From assembly GCF_000789255.1 (NCBI RefSeq), contig NZ_CP009552.1, forward strand, positions 496,001 through 560,000: a stretch of 64,000 nt of DNA, read 5' to 3'. A program made the position numbers and the translations under genes. The notes beneath the pieces were generated by a model. That model made no database searches. It was given only the letters and a program-made list of their open reading frames with translations, and was not told the origin of the DNA. This DNA is from Geoglobus acetivorans (GTDB lineage: Archaea; Halobacteriota; Archaeoglobi; Archaeoglobales; Archaeoglobaceae). Shown here piece by piece: positions 23,420-30,679 of this stretch (the first letter of the stretch is position 1; each line of letters starts with the position of its first letter).

Positions 23420-24478
23420 TCAGGGTATTATCTCGGTTGTGTTGTTGTATTTCGGGTAATTCAGGTCTTCAAGCTCGATTATGCCCCTCTCTGCAAGTGA
23501 TAATGCCTTGTTCCTTATGAGTTCCATCTCCCTGATCAGGTGAATCGTAGCATCGCAGAGAAGTCTGAAACCTCTGTCACCCCACAGCCTCTCTCTGTTA
23601 GTGAAGAGACATCTGCCACCGCATACACTGTAGTATCTGCAGGAAGGACATGGCTCCACAGGTTCGACAGTTCTTGCAATTCCTGTGTATATGTCTCCGG
23701 CATGGTTCCAGCTCAGGTCTGCTGCTATGGGACAGGCGACGATTCTTCCGTCGGTTGTGATGGCGAAGCTCTCAGTCCCGCTTCCGCATGGTGGTTTAGG
23801 CGAATCATTGAAGATCAAGGCTTTGAGCACTCCCAGGAACGGTACGATTCCCGGAACCACTCCCTTTTCAAGCTCCCGCATGAAGAACTCCGACAGTCTG
23901 GAGATTCCGCTCTTGTAGGCCTCTAACCATCTGCTGAAATCATCCCATATTCCTTCGGCACTCCACACAGCGTCTATCTGCCAGTGAACATGAGTGAAAA
24001 TGCCGAGATTCAGCAGGTGTATCACGTCTCTGTAAATGTCTGTTTTCTGCGATGCGACCATTCTCGCTATGAGCTCGCCATTGAAATATCCTGAAATTTT
24101 TCTGGCGTTTTCCAGCACCTTCGTGTAAACCCCACCTCTGTAGAAGTCTGTAACTTCCCTGACACCGTCCACTGAAACCAGGATCGTGGAAAATCTCTCG
24201 ATGTACTCCTTTTCGAGTCTGTTCAGAAGAAGACCATTGGTCTGGATTATGAAGTGTCTGGCCTCAACCTCGTCCATCAGTTTTTTCATGAGACCCATTT
24301 CAAGCAGTGGTTCTCCACCATAGAAAGCAATTGAAGGGTCGTTCATGGAGTTCAGGAAGTCTATGAGGTCTTCCGGATCATAGGTTATCTTTCTGGGCAT
24401 CACGTTTTCGTCTATGCTGCCACCACAGTAAATGCAGTTCAGGTTGCACCTGCCCGTTAACATCACTATGAAGAGCAT
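23420..24478 (-). CDS. SPASM radical-SAM enzyme, putative peptide-modifying (AF1577-like)
   Basis: A 352-residue protein. The radical-SAM motif C11-x3-C15-x2-C18 (CNLNCIYC) is followed by AFYGGEPLLE. The C-terminal SPASM region has CGSG(T)ESFAITTDGRIVACP and CPSCRYYSVCGGRC with the expected auxiliary-cluster cysteines. SPASM enzymes mostly modify peptides or proteins. The sequence fits a small archaeal family known from A. fulgidus AF1577, assigned from memory. It sits 3 bases after a phosphoesterase gene in the same direction. No obvious RiPP precursor is adjacent, though two short frames nearby are noted in the findings. Confidence 0.85.
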   Translation of the reverse strand: MLFIVMLTGRCNLNCIYCGGSIDENVMPRKITYDPEDLIDFLNSMNDPSIAFYGGEPLLEMGLMKKLMDEVEARHFIIQTNGLLLNRLEKEYIERFSTILVSVDGVREVTDFYRGGVYTKVLENARKISGYFNGELIARMVASQKTDIYRDVIHLLNLGIFTHVHWQIDAVWSAEGIWDDFSRWLEAYKSGISRLSEFFMRELEKGVVPGIVPFLGVLKALIFNDSPKPPCGSGTESFAITTDGRIVACPIAADLSWNHAGDIYTGIARTVEPVEPCPSCRYYSVCGGRCLFTNRERLWGDRGFRLLCDATIHLIREMELIRNKALSLAERGIIELEDLNYPKYNNTTEIIP

Positions 24479-24481
24479 CGA

Positions 24482-25180
24482 TTAAATCACATTGCCCAGG
24501 ATTTTTAAATTCCCCAGGTTGTAAACCCCGTCTTCTATGGCATACACCTCTATCTCTTCAGGTCTGAAACCGCCAAGTATGGGTGACAGGAAATTGCCCT
24601 CCAGAATGTTTGAACCTGTGAAAAACTTTGAGAAACTCGGCAGCACCCAGACCTCTCTTTCATCATTGCTGCAGCGAAGAAAACATGGAAAACTGTATGT
24701 CGCTCCGGAATGCCGTATTTTTATGGATGGGTGTTCATGACCCATTATGATTCTGCGGGCAGGCGAATCGTTGTGACCATGAACCACTGTGTATTCTCCA
24801 ATCTGGGCATCATCTTCAAGAGCAATGCCGTATCCTGAAAGAATTGTCTGAAGGTAGTTGTCATGGTTGCCCCTGACGACTCTCAGGTCAACAACCTCTC
24901 TGAGGTTTTCGACAAACCTCCGCACATCAGCCCACTCTCCAGGAATGTTTCTGCCAAATTCGTTCTTGAGGTCTCCAGCTATAATCAGCTCTCTGAGCCT
25001 GTGTTCTTCGATGAGGCTGTAGATTTCTTGAAGAATTTCGTCAATCTGAATCGATGGGATCGCTACCCCTTTCTCCTCAAGAACTCCCTCGATTCCGAGA
25101 TGCAGGTCAGCGATAATACCTGTCTTTCGGAAGATTATCGCCCTCCTTTCGGACAGCACCAGATTGTCGAGCTTGAGCAC
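24482..25180 (-). CDS. Archaeal metallophosphoesterase (SbcD-related)
   Basis: A 232-residue calcineurin-like phosphoesterase. It has the metal motifs ADLHLG (residues 24-29), AGDLKNEFG (about 68), VRGNHDN (about 99), VVHGH (about 131) and IMGHEH (about 145). It belongs to the small archaeal family related to the nuclease SbcD but without its long insert. The substrate is unknown. It is the first gene of a two-gene run with the radical-SAM enzyme (3-base gap), which suggests a linked role without revealing it. Confidence 0.85.
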   Translation of the reverse strand: MLKLDNLVLSERRAIIFRKTGIIADLHLGIEGVLEEKGVAIPSIQIDEILQEIYSLIEEHRLRELIIAGDLKNEFGRNIPGEWADVRRFVENLREVVDLRVVRGNHDNYLQTILSGYGIALEDDAQIGEYTVVHGHNDSPARRIIMGHEHPSIKIRHSGATYSFPCFLRCSNDEREVWVLPSFSKFFTGSNILEGNFLSPILGGFRPEEIEVYAIEDGVYNLGNLKILGNVI

Positions 25181-25221
25181 GGAATAACCGGTGCGGCAGG
25201 GTTAAAAAATATGTATGTGGA

Positions 25222-25440
25222 TTAGAAATCTGCCATAACAGTATATCTGTAAAGCTCATCCTCGTGGTACTCCATTGCCCTTGCGATTACCTGCTCTATG
25301 TAGTTCATGTACTGAATGCGTGCAAGGTGATATAACTGTCTTGTCCGTACTGCGAAAGTAATAGCATCTTTCAAATAAGTATAAAATTTATATTTTTGGA
25401 ACCATTTGATGAAATTGGATGCTTTTCTGGTGAGAAAATT
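25222..25440 (-). pseudogene. Open frame lacking a good start: gene remnant or small peptide
   Basis: On the minus strand a frame stays open from about 25440 to the TAA at 25222. It reads through LTRKASNFIKWFQKYKFY and TYLKDAITFAVRTRQLYHLA to MNYIEQVIARAMEYHEDELY and ends TVMADF. The only ATG is at 25308, giving a 28-residue peptide (25222-25308). A TTG near the TYLKDA segment is another option. The amphipathic, protein-like composition suggests the C-terminus of a decayed gene, or a genuine small protein. I do not recognise it. Confidence 0.4.
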
Positions 25441-25492
25441 AAGAAAAAGTTATATTCGCCGCACGTTTCTCTCAATGCTGAGGTGATGTGAA

Positions 25493-25663
25493 ATGCCAGC
25501 AGTAGTTGATGCTGAACTGTGTACCGCATGCGGAACGTGCGTGGATGAGTGCCCTGTAGGCGCTATTGAGCTGAACGATGTTGCGGAGATAAATGCAGAC
25601 CTCTGCACGGAATGCGGGACATGTGTTGATGCATGTCCGAATGGTGCAATAAGCCTTCAGTAA
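25493..25663 (+). CDS. 2[4Fe-4S] ferredoxin
   Basis: A 56-residue protein with two CxxCxxCxxxCP motifs: CTACGTCVDECP (residues 9-20) and CTECGTCVDACP (about 38-49), each followed by the usual G-A-I. It is a clostridial-type low-potential electron carrier of the cytoplasm. A good ribosome site (GAGGTGATG) precedes the ATG. It stands alone with a T-rich terminator right after the stop, so it is probably monocistronic and highly expressed. Confidence 0.93.
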   Translation: MPAVVDAELCTACGTCVDECPVGAIELNDVAEINADLCTECGTCVDACPNGAISLQ

Positions 25664-25669
25664 TTTCTA

Positions 25670-25690
25670 AAACTTTTTTATTTTTTGCCA
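25670..25690 (+). terminator. T-rich terminator after the ferredoxin gene
   Basis: ACTTTTTTATTTTTTG follows the ferredoxin stop within 10 bases. Two T6 runs without a strong stem are typical of archaeal intrinsic termination. Confidence 0.5.
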
Positions 25691-25736
25691 CAAGTTTTTT
25701 AATTTAGTCCCTGTTAATTTGTGAAGAGGGGTTAAC

Positions 25737-26372
25737 ATGGGGTTGATGGCCAGTTTAAGACTGAAATTCAAAAGCATGTTCAAGTGGTTCTTCAAGAAGG
25801 ACAAAATGAGGATAGGAATATACGGTCCACCAAATGCCGGTAAAACAACCCTGGCCAACAGGATTCTCAGGGACTGGACAGGCGATGTTATGGGCTCTGA
25901 GAGCAATGTTCCTCATGAGACAAGAAGGGCAAAGCTGAGGGAGGGTGTTAAGATAGAGGTTGATGGAAAGAGCCTGACACTTGACATCATAGACACTCCT
26001 GGAATCGCCACGAAAATTGATTTCCACGAGTTTCTGAAATACGGCATGAGTGAGGAAGAGGCAAGAAGGAGAGCTAAGGAGGCCACTGAGGGTGTCATAG
26101 AGGCCATTAAATGGCTTGATGACCTTGATGGGGTTCTGCTGGTTATGGATTCTGCCGAGGACCCCTACACCCAGGTCAATGTAACGATTGTCGGCAACAT
26201 CGAGGCCAGAGGTCTGCCGTTACTTATCGTTGCCAACAAGATAGATCTGCCCAATGCTTCTCCCGCAAGGATCAAGGCAGCCTTCCCGCAGCACACCGTC
26301 GTTCCCATATCTGCTCTGAAGGGCCTGAATATCGACACACTGTATCGAGTAATGGCAGAAAAATTCGGGTGA
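25737..26372 (+). CDS. oapA: Era/Obg-like GTPase (OapA-like)
   Basis: A 211-residue GTPase. After a basic, amphipathic N-terminus come G1 GPPNAGKT (30-37), G3 DTPG (about 85), G4 NKID (about 166) and G5 SAL (about 188). It heads three overlapping genes (GTPase, DUF2073 protein, zinc-ribbon protein) whose haloarchaeal homologues are named OapA, OapB and OapC because they lie near a replication origin. Their biochemical role is unknown; ribosome or membrane association is possible. No cdc6/orc gene is visible in this window, so origin linkage is not shown here. Confidence 0.82.
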   Translation: MGLMASLRLKFKSMFKWFFKKDKMRIGIYGPPNAGKTTLANRILRDWTGDVMGSESNVPHETRRAKLREGVKIEVDGKSLTLDIIDTPGIATKIDFHEFLKYGMSEEEARRRAKEATEGVIEAIKWLDDLDGVLLVMDSAEDPYTQVNVTIVGNIEARGLPLLIVANKIDLPNASPARIKAAFPQHTVVPISALKGLNIDTLYRVMAEKFG

Positions 26373-26731
26373 TGGATATGGAAGGTATTCAGCTCAGTCT
26401 CATCTCGAGAGAAAAGCTTGAAAAAATGGCTTCAATGGAAAAGCTGAGAATGATACTTGACAATGTTAAAGAGGGCAAAATCGTGGTTCTTGAATCCGGT
26501 CTGACTCCTGAAGAGGAGGCGAAGCTAATCGAAATGACCATGCTCGAAATCGATCACGAAAATTTTGTTGGCATAGAGGTTGAGAGCTACCCGCCAAAGG
26601 AATCCTTTTTCTCAAAGCTGCTGGGCAGGAAGCCTGGAAGACTGACACTGATAGGCCCGGCAAACAGGGTGAAGACCCTCTCGAAACAGGAGGACCTGAT
26701 CACAGCACTGGTTCAGCTTGGTGATGGGTGA
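26372..26731 (+). CDS. oapB: DUF2073 family protein (OapB-like)
   Basis: A 119-residue protein of the DUF2073 family (IQLSLISREKLEKMASMEKLRMILDNV, GKIVVLESGLTPEEEAKLIEMTM, then a GR..RLTLIGPANRVKTL end). It is soluble with no known catalytic residues. The start is ambiguous (GTG 26369, ATG 26372 or ATG 26378), and I used ATG 26372, which shares a base with the GTPase stop. It is always found with the adjacent GTPase and zinc-ribbon genes in euryarchaea I remember, which suggests a complex. Confidence 0.78.
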   Translation: MDMEGIQLSLISREKLEKMASMEKLRMILDNVKEGKIVVLESGLTPEEEAKLIEMTMLEIDHENFVGIEVESYPPKESFFSKLLGRKPGRLTLIGPANRVKTLSKQEDLITALVQLGDG

Positions 26732-27030
26732 TGCCCCACCGATGCACCGAATGCGGAAAGGAGTATCCTGATGGCGATACAAGAATCCTGCAGGGATGTG
26801 AGTGTGGCAATAACAAGTTTCTCTACATTCCGAAGTCAAAGGGCAGGGAAATTGAGGAGATTAAGGAACAGTTTGAGAGAATAGAGAGTGTGAGGATAAT
26901 TGCCCCGGGGATGTATGAACTGAACATCGAGAAGCTGATGGAGGGCGGAGAGGTCATAATTGCTCTGCAGGAAGACGGCAAGTACGCAATCCACCTGCCC
27001 TCTCTTCTCAAGAAGAAAAAGAAGGACTAA
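26731..27030 (+). CDS. oapC: Zinc-ribbon protein (OapC-like)
   Basis: A 99-residue protein. The N-terminal zinc ribbon is CTECGKEYPDG paired with GCECGNNKF. A helical or strand segment and a lysine-rich tail (LLKKKKKD) suggest nucleic-acid contact. It is the third gene of the OapABC-like trio, sharing a base with the DUF2073 stop at 26731. Its 3' end overlaps the convergent DHH gene by 4 bases. Confidence 0.78.
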   Translation: MPHRCTECGKEYPDGDTRILQGCECGNNKFLYIPKSKGREIEEIKEQFERIESVRIIAPGMYELNIEKLMEGGEVIIALQEDGKYAIHLPSLLKKKKKD

Positions 27031-28463
27031 GGTTTTTCTTCAATTTCTATACCTATTGCATTGAGAAACCTTTTTCTTATTGCCTGGGTAACAAGCTTTG
27101 CGAGAGTTTCCTTATCGCTGACATCTCCGAATATGCCAAGCGGTATTTTTCCACCCGCAGCATGTGCGTGTCCACCTGCACCGCCAACATCCTTGAATGC
27201 ATTCTTGAGAACCTCCCCGATATTGATTCTGACATCGGCGTTCCTTGCCGAGAGATAAACGGCATCCTTCATGACTCCGAATACGAGAACCGTGTTTATC
27301 CCCTCAAGCCTGAGGAGGAAGTCTGCGGCCTGTGGTAGTGTGTCCCTGTCGTTTATGAATCCAGCAAAGGAAAGGAGGAATGAGGAGTATATCTCCCTGT
27401 TCTTTATGGCTGTTGCAAGAACGTCGAGCGTTTCAGTAGACAGGGCTGGACCCTCCATTTTTTCGAGCAGCTCCCTGTCAACAAAGGGATACAGATAAGC
27501 TGAAGCGAGAAAATCATTTGTCCTTGCGTTTTTTCTGAAGCCCTCGGTTTCTGACTCAATTCCGAAGAAAAGCGATGTGGCAAGGGTTTTGGTTGGAACG
27601 ATCTTGAGGTCCTGAAGGTAAAGCGCAAGGATTGTTGCGGTGGCGCCAACGTCATTCCTCATGTCAACAAATTCTGCCTCAACGTTTTCGGCGGGGTGAT
27701 GGTCGATTACTATTGCTATTTCAAGGTCCCCTGGAATGGAATTATTGATACCCGGTCCGGAGGAATCCACTATTGCGAACTTTGAATATGATGACAGGTC
27801 AGCCTCTCCGGCTCTGATCATGGGTATTCCCAGGAGATTTACCATCGCCTTGTTCTGCTGGTGCTGGATTTCTCCGTAGTAAAGTATGTCTGCCTCAATT
27901 CCAAAGTGCTTTGCGATCTCCCTCAGCGCCAGAGCCGAGGAGATTGAGTCCGGATCAGGGTTGTCGTGTGTGAATATTCCCAGTTTTCCGTCGGTCTCCT
28001 GTATCACCGACCTGAGTTTTTTGAGTTTTCTCAGGGACTCTGCCTTTTTAAGACCACCAACGAGTGTGCTTTTCATGCTCTCTATTGGGGTTATGACGAG
28101 GTCAACCCCCGCCTCTTCAAGCTCCTCTTTTGATTTTAAATTGGACGCTCTTGAAACTATCAGAACCTCCCCGTTTTCCTTCCTAACTCTTTCGGCAACA
28201 ATCCTGTTGGTCTCGTCCTTGGATGTCAGGATTAAAACTCCGGTAACCTTTCTGAAATCTATTTTGTTCAGAACCTCATCACTCTCTATGTCGCCGACAA
28301 TTGCATCGATCTCCTCATCCTTGAGGACCTCAACTTTTTCAGGATTCACATCAACTGCAAGAATTTTTTTTCCCGAGGATATCAGGTCTTTGACAATGGC
28401 TGTGCCAAGTGCACCGCACCCGAGAATTACATAGTCGTAATTACCATTTACTTCTTCAGGCAT
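27027..28463 (-). CDS. RCK (TrkA-N)-DHH-DHHA1 fusion phosphoesterase
   Basis: A 478-residue soluble protein. Residues 8-130 form a TrkA-N nucleotide-binding domain (VILGCGALGTAIVKDL). Residues about 155-330 form a DHH phosphoesterase with DNPDPDS, DSSGPG and the DHH triad in IVIDHHPAEN. The DHHA1 substrate domain ends with GGAGGHAHAAGGKIP. DHH-DHHA1 enzymes degrade short oligonucleotides or cyclic dinucleotides. The joined NAD/cyclic-nucleotide sensing domain suggests ligand-controlled turnover of a signalling nucleotide (inference). It is convergent with the OapABC-like trio. Confidence 0.85.
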   Translation of the reverse strand: MPEEVNGNYDYVILGCGALGTAIVKDLISSGKKILAVDVNPEKVEVLKDEEIDAIVGDIESDEVLNKIDFRKVTGVLILTSKDETNRIVAERVRKENGEVLIVSRASNLKSKEELEEAGVDLVITPIESMKSTLVGGLKKAESLRKLKKLRSVIQETDGKLGIFTHDNPDPDSISSALALREIAKHFGIEADILYYGEIQHQQNKAMVNLLGIPMIRAGEADLSSYSKFAIVDSSGPGINNSIPGDLEIAIVIDHHPAENVEAEFVDMRNDVGATATILALYLQDLKIVPTKTLATSLFFGIESETEGFRKNARTNDFLASAYLYPFVDRELLEKMEGPALSTETLDVLATAIKNREIYSSFLLSFAGFINDRDTLPQAADFLLRLEGINTVLVFGVMKDAVYLSARNADVRINIGEVLKNAFKDVGGAGGHAHAAGGKIPLGIFGDVSDKETLAKLVTQAIRKRFLNAIGIEIEEKP

Positions 28464-28504
28464 CGGAGTATGATTAACTCAGAGCTATTTAAAATTTCCC
28501 AGAA

Positions 28505-28545
28505 CTGGGCCGGACATTTAAAAAGGGTCGGATTGTCCGGAACAG
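28505..28545. promoter_or_regulatory. Inverted repeat in the DHH / small-protein intergenic region
   Basis: CTGGGCCGGACA (28505-28516) and TGTCCGGAACAG (28534-28545) match as inverted repeats at 10 of 12 positions, with a 17-base spacer containing TTTAAAAAG. The spacer could be a TATA element in either direction. The element lies upstream of a second, closer TATA (near 28482-28490) for the DHH gene and is a candidate operator. Confidence 0.4.
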
Positions 28546-28622
28546 TCTCGCTTTTTTTGCATTCCTTTCCGGTTTCACAAAACTTATATACAACAATGCA
28601 CATTATCATCATTAGGTGATTG

Positions 28623-28817
28623 ATGATGGTGAAGATTATTCATGCCCAGACCGTCTTACCAGAGGATGTGCTTGAAGAGTTGAAAAGGAAGACTGGTGAG
28701 CTTGCAACGAAAGATGCCCTTGCAAAGGCTGTTGAACATTACCTGATGTGTCCGTACACGCACGAAGAGCCTATCGGGAAGAGGCTTGAGGAAGTCATCA
28801 AAAAGAAAAGAAAGTGA
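28623..28817 (+). CDS. Small conserved archaeal protein of unknown function
   Basis: A 64-residue protein: MVKIIHAQTVLPEDVLEEL, then KRKTGELATKDALAKAVEHYL, an MCPYTHEE segment and a lysine-rich end. The helices resemble a small DNA-binding or antitoxin-like protein (the KDALAKAVEHYL block is similar to an RHH second helix), but I cannot place it in a family. TATA-like TTATATAC (about 28580-28590) and the GGTGAT ribosome site support expression. Start ATG at 28623 or 28626. Confidence 0.65.
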   Translation: MMVKIIHAQTVLPEDVLEELKRKTGELATKDALAKAVEHYLMCPYTHEEPIGKRLEEVIKKKRK

Positions 28818-28833
28818 GACTCATTCCTTATTT

Positions 28834-29916
28834 TTAAAATCTCCGCGGGCTGAACTCCTTCAGATTGGGGTTATCTCCCTTGACTATCAGCCTTGCAAGT
28901 TCTCTTCCAAGTGCTGGGGCGACTATCATTCCTGTGTGCTTGCCCAGGCCATTCGCCTGAACGAATCCATCCACTTCGGTAAATCCAACCACCGGCAGAC
29001 CGTCTTTACCCTCGTCGTACACTCCAGCCCACTGTCTCAGCATTGCAAGGCCTTTGAGCATCGGAATGAGCTGTGTTGCCCTTTTAGCATATCTCGCTGC
29101 AAACTCGAGGGTGCTATCGGTGCTGATCTCCTGCACCTCTCTGCCGGTTATCCCACCGACTATCTCTCCCCTCGCTGACTGGCTCAGGTAAACTCCGTAT
29201 GTTATATCATAGATGTACGGGTCCAGATAGGGTTTGATGCTCTCGGTTACGCAAATCTCCTCTTTCAGGATTTTGTTCTCAAGCTTTACACCGGCCTTCT
29301 CACTTACCTTATTGCTCCATGCACCTGCAGCATTCACCACGACATCTGCTTTGTGGAACTCTCCTCCTGCTCTGACGCCCCTGACTCCACCCTCAATGAC
29401 GATTTCATCCACAGCGGTCTGATCCTTTATCTCCACACCGTTTTCTCTGCAACCCCTGGCAAGGCCCCATATCACAGGCCAGGGAAATATAACGCCCGAT
29501 TCACTGCAGTAGGATGCCAGAACTATTGAGTCCGGGTTGAAGTCAGGTACAAGCTCTTTAACTTCTGAAGGCTCAACTATCTTTGATTTAACTCCGAGCT
29601 CATTCTGAATTCTTACGTCCTTCTTAAGCTTTTCAGCATCCGCATCACTTGCTGCGACCTTTACATACCCGTCTTTTCTGAAAAGGAAGTTGAAATCCAC
29701 TTCAGCTGGCAGCTTATCGTAAAGCTCAAGGCTTTTCAGAGCGAAGGGTATCAGTTCTTTCTTGTCAATCATCGGCGTGATTCCACCGGAATTCCTCCCG
29801 CTTGCACCGTAGAGAAGGTACTTCTGCTCGAAAACTGTAACCTCGGCACCAAGCTTGGAAAGGTAGTATGCAGTTGATAGTCCCATCACACCAGCGCCGA
29901 TAATCGCCACCTTCAT
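28834..29916 (-). CDS. FAD-dependent amino-acid/imino-acid dehydrogenase, catalytic subunit (PdhB-like)
   Basis: A 360-residue D-amino-acid-oxidase-superfamily flavoprotein. The FAD-binding motif VAIIGAGVMGLSTAYYLSKLGAEVTVFE is at the N-terminus, and GRNSGGITP and DGLPVVGFTE are family features. It is the last gene of a four-gene operon with the composition of the archaeal dye-linked L-proline dehydrogenase complex and related sarcosine or hydroxyproline dehydrogenases. It would oxidise a secondary amino acid and pass electrons to the iron-sulfur partners. Substrate is not deducible. The start overlaps the BFD gene stop (ATGA). Confidence 0.82.
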   Translation of the reverse strand: MKVAIIGAGVMGLSTAYYLSKLGAEVTVFEQKYLLYGASGRNSGGITPMIDKKELIPFALKSLELYDKLPAEVDFNFLFRKDGYVKVAASDADAEKLKKDVRIQNELGVKSKIVEPSEVKELVPDFNPDSIVLASYCSESGVIFPWPVIWGLARGCRENGVEIKDQTAVDEIVIEGGVRGVRAGGEFHKADVVVNAAGAWSNKVSEKAGVKLENKILKEEICVTESIKPYLDPYIYDITYGVYLSQSARGEIVGGITGREVQEISTDSTLEFAARYAKRATQLIPMLKGLAMLRQWAGVYDEGKDGLPVVGFTEVDGFVQANGLGKHTGMIVAPALGRELARLIVKGDNPNLKEFSPRRF

Positions 29917-30200
29917 TCTGATTCACCACCTTCCGACAGGACGTACAGCGGGACAGGGTTCACGGGTGGCCTCTGAGTGGTTACACCGATCTCTTCAGGA
30001 CTTTTTCCTGTTTTCTGTGAGAGTATCCTTATGATGTGCATGAGGCAGCCCTTACCCTGACAGGCTCCGGTGGTGGCACCGGTGTATCTCTTCAGGCTTT
30101 CGAGGTTATCATATCCTTCTTCAATGGCGTGAATAATTTCCTCCTCAGTCAGATCCTCACATCTGCAAACAATCTTTCTTTCCTTGACCATGTTTTTCAC
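29913..30200 (-). CDS. BFD-like [2Fe-2S] subunit of the dehydrogenase complex
   Basis: A 95-residue protein with C12-x-C14 (VCRCEDLT) and C47-x4-C52 (GACQGKGC), the four ligands of a BFD-like [2Fe-2S] domain. It matches in size the small iron-sulfur subunit of dye-linked L-proline dehydrogenase from Thermococcales. It overlaps both operon neighbours by 4 bases and should transfer electrons between the two flavin subunits. Confidence 0.82.
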   Translation of the reverse strand: MKNMVKERKIVCRCEDLTEEEIIHAIEEGYDNLESLKRYTGATTGACQGKGCLMHIIRILSQKTGKSPEEIGVTTQRPPVNPVPLYVLSEGGESE

Positions 30201-30679
30201 CTCTTTCTGACCGCTCTAACTTCATAAATAAGATCCTTATTCATTTCAATGGTTACAAGCTGTGTTCTGTCATTTCTTTCGGGATTCAGTGCCCAGGTAA
30301 CCGTGCCTTCTCCAACTTCTTCGCCCTTTCTGTTGTACAGCTTCACTCTGTCACCCTTCTGCAGCCAGGGAAGGAACTCGTACTGAATTGTGACATACCC
30401 CTTGCCGTCCTTTATCTGAAGCATGAAAATGGCAAGTCCCGGACAGACTCTTATGCACGCCATGCATCCCGTGCATTTCTCATAATCGAGCTTTGGAGGA
30501 TCGTTTATGTTGTCCATCTGAATTGCATCGAATCTGCATGATTCGTAGCAGGGTGAACACGGGATCGGCTGAACACATTCAATGTATGCAACAGGCTTAC
30601 CGGATGTCAGTCTCTCTTCCGGGGGAAATGGTGGGAGATCCTCTCTTTCAAGATATCCTCTTTCGAGATAGTTGCTCAT
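30197..30679 (-). CDS. [4Fe-4S] ferredoxin-like subunit of the dehydrogenase complex
   Basis: A 160-residue protein. One cysteine set is CVQPIPCSPCYESC, which has an irregular CxxxxxCxxCxxxC spacing. The other is a standard CTGCMACIRVCP. A C-terminal beta-rich tail of about 70 residues follows (KGDRVKLYNRKGEEVGEGTV). It corresponds to the about 19-kDa ferredoxin-like subunit of the proline dehydrogenase complex. It is bound by 4-base overlaps to the genes on both sides. Confidence 0.8.
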   Translation of the reverse strand: MSNYLERGYLEREDLPPFPPEERLTSGKPVAYIECVQPIPCSPCYESCRFDAIQMDNINDPPKLDYEKCTGCMACIRVCPGLAIFMLQIKDGKGYVTIQYEFLPWLQKGDRVKLYNRKGEEVGEGTVTWALNPERNDRTQLVTIEMNKDLIYEVRAVRKR

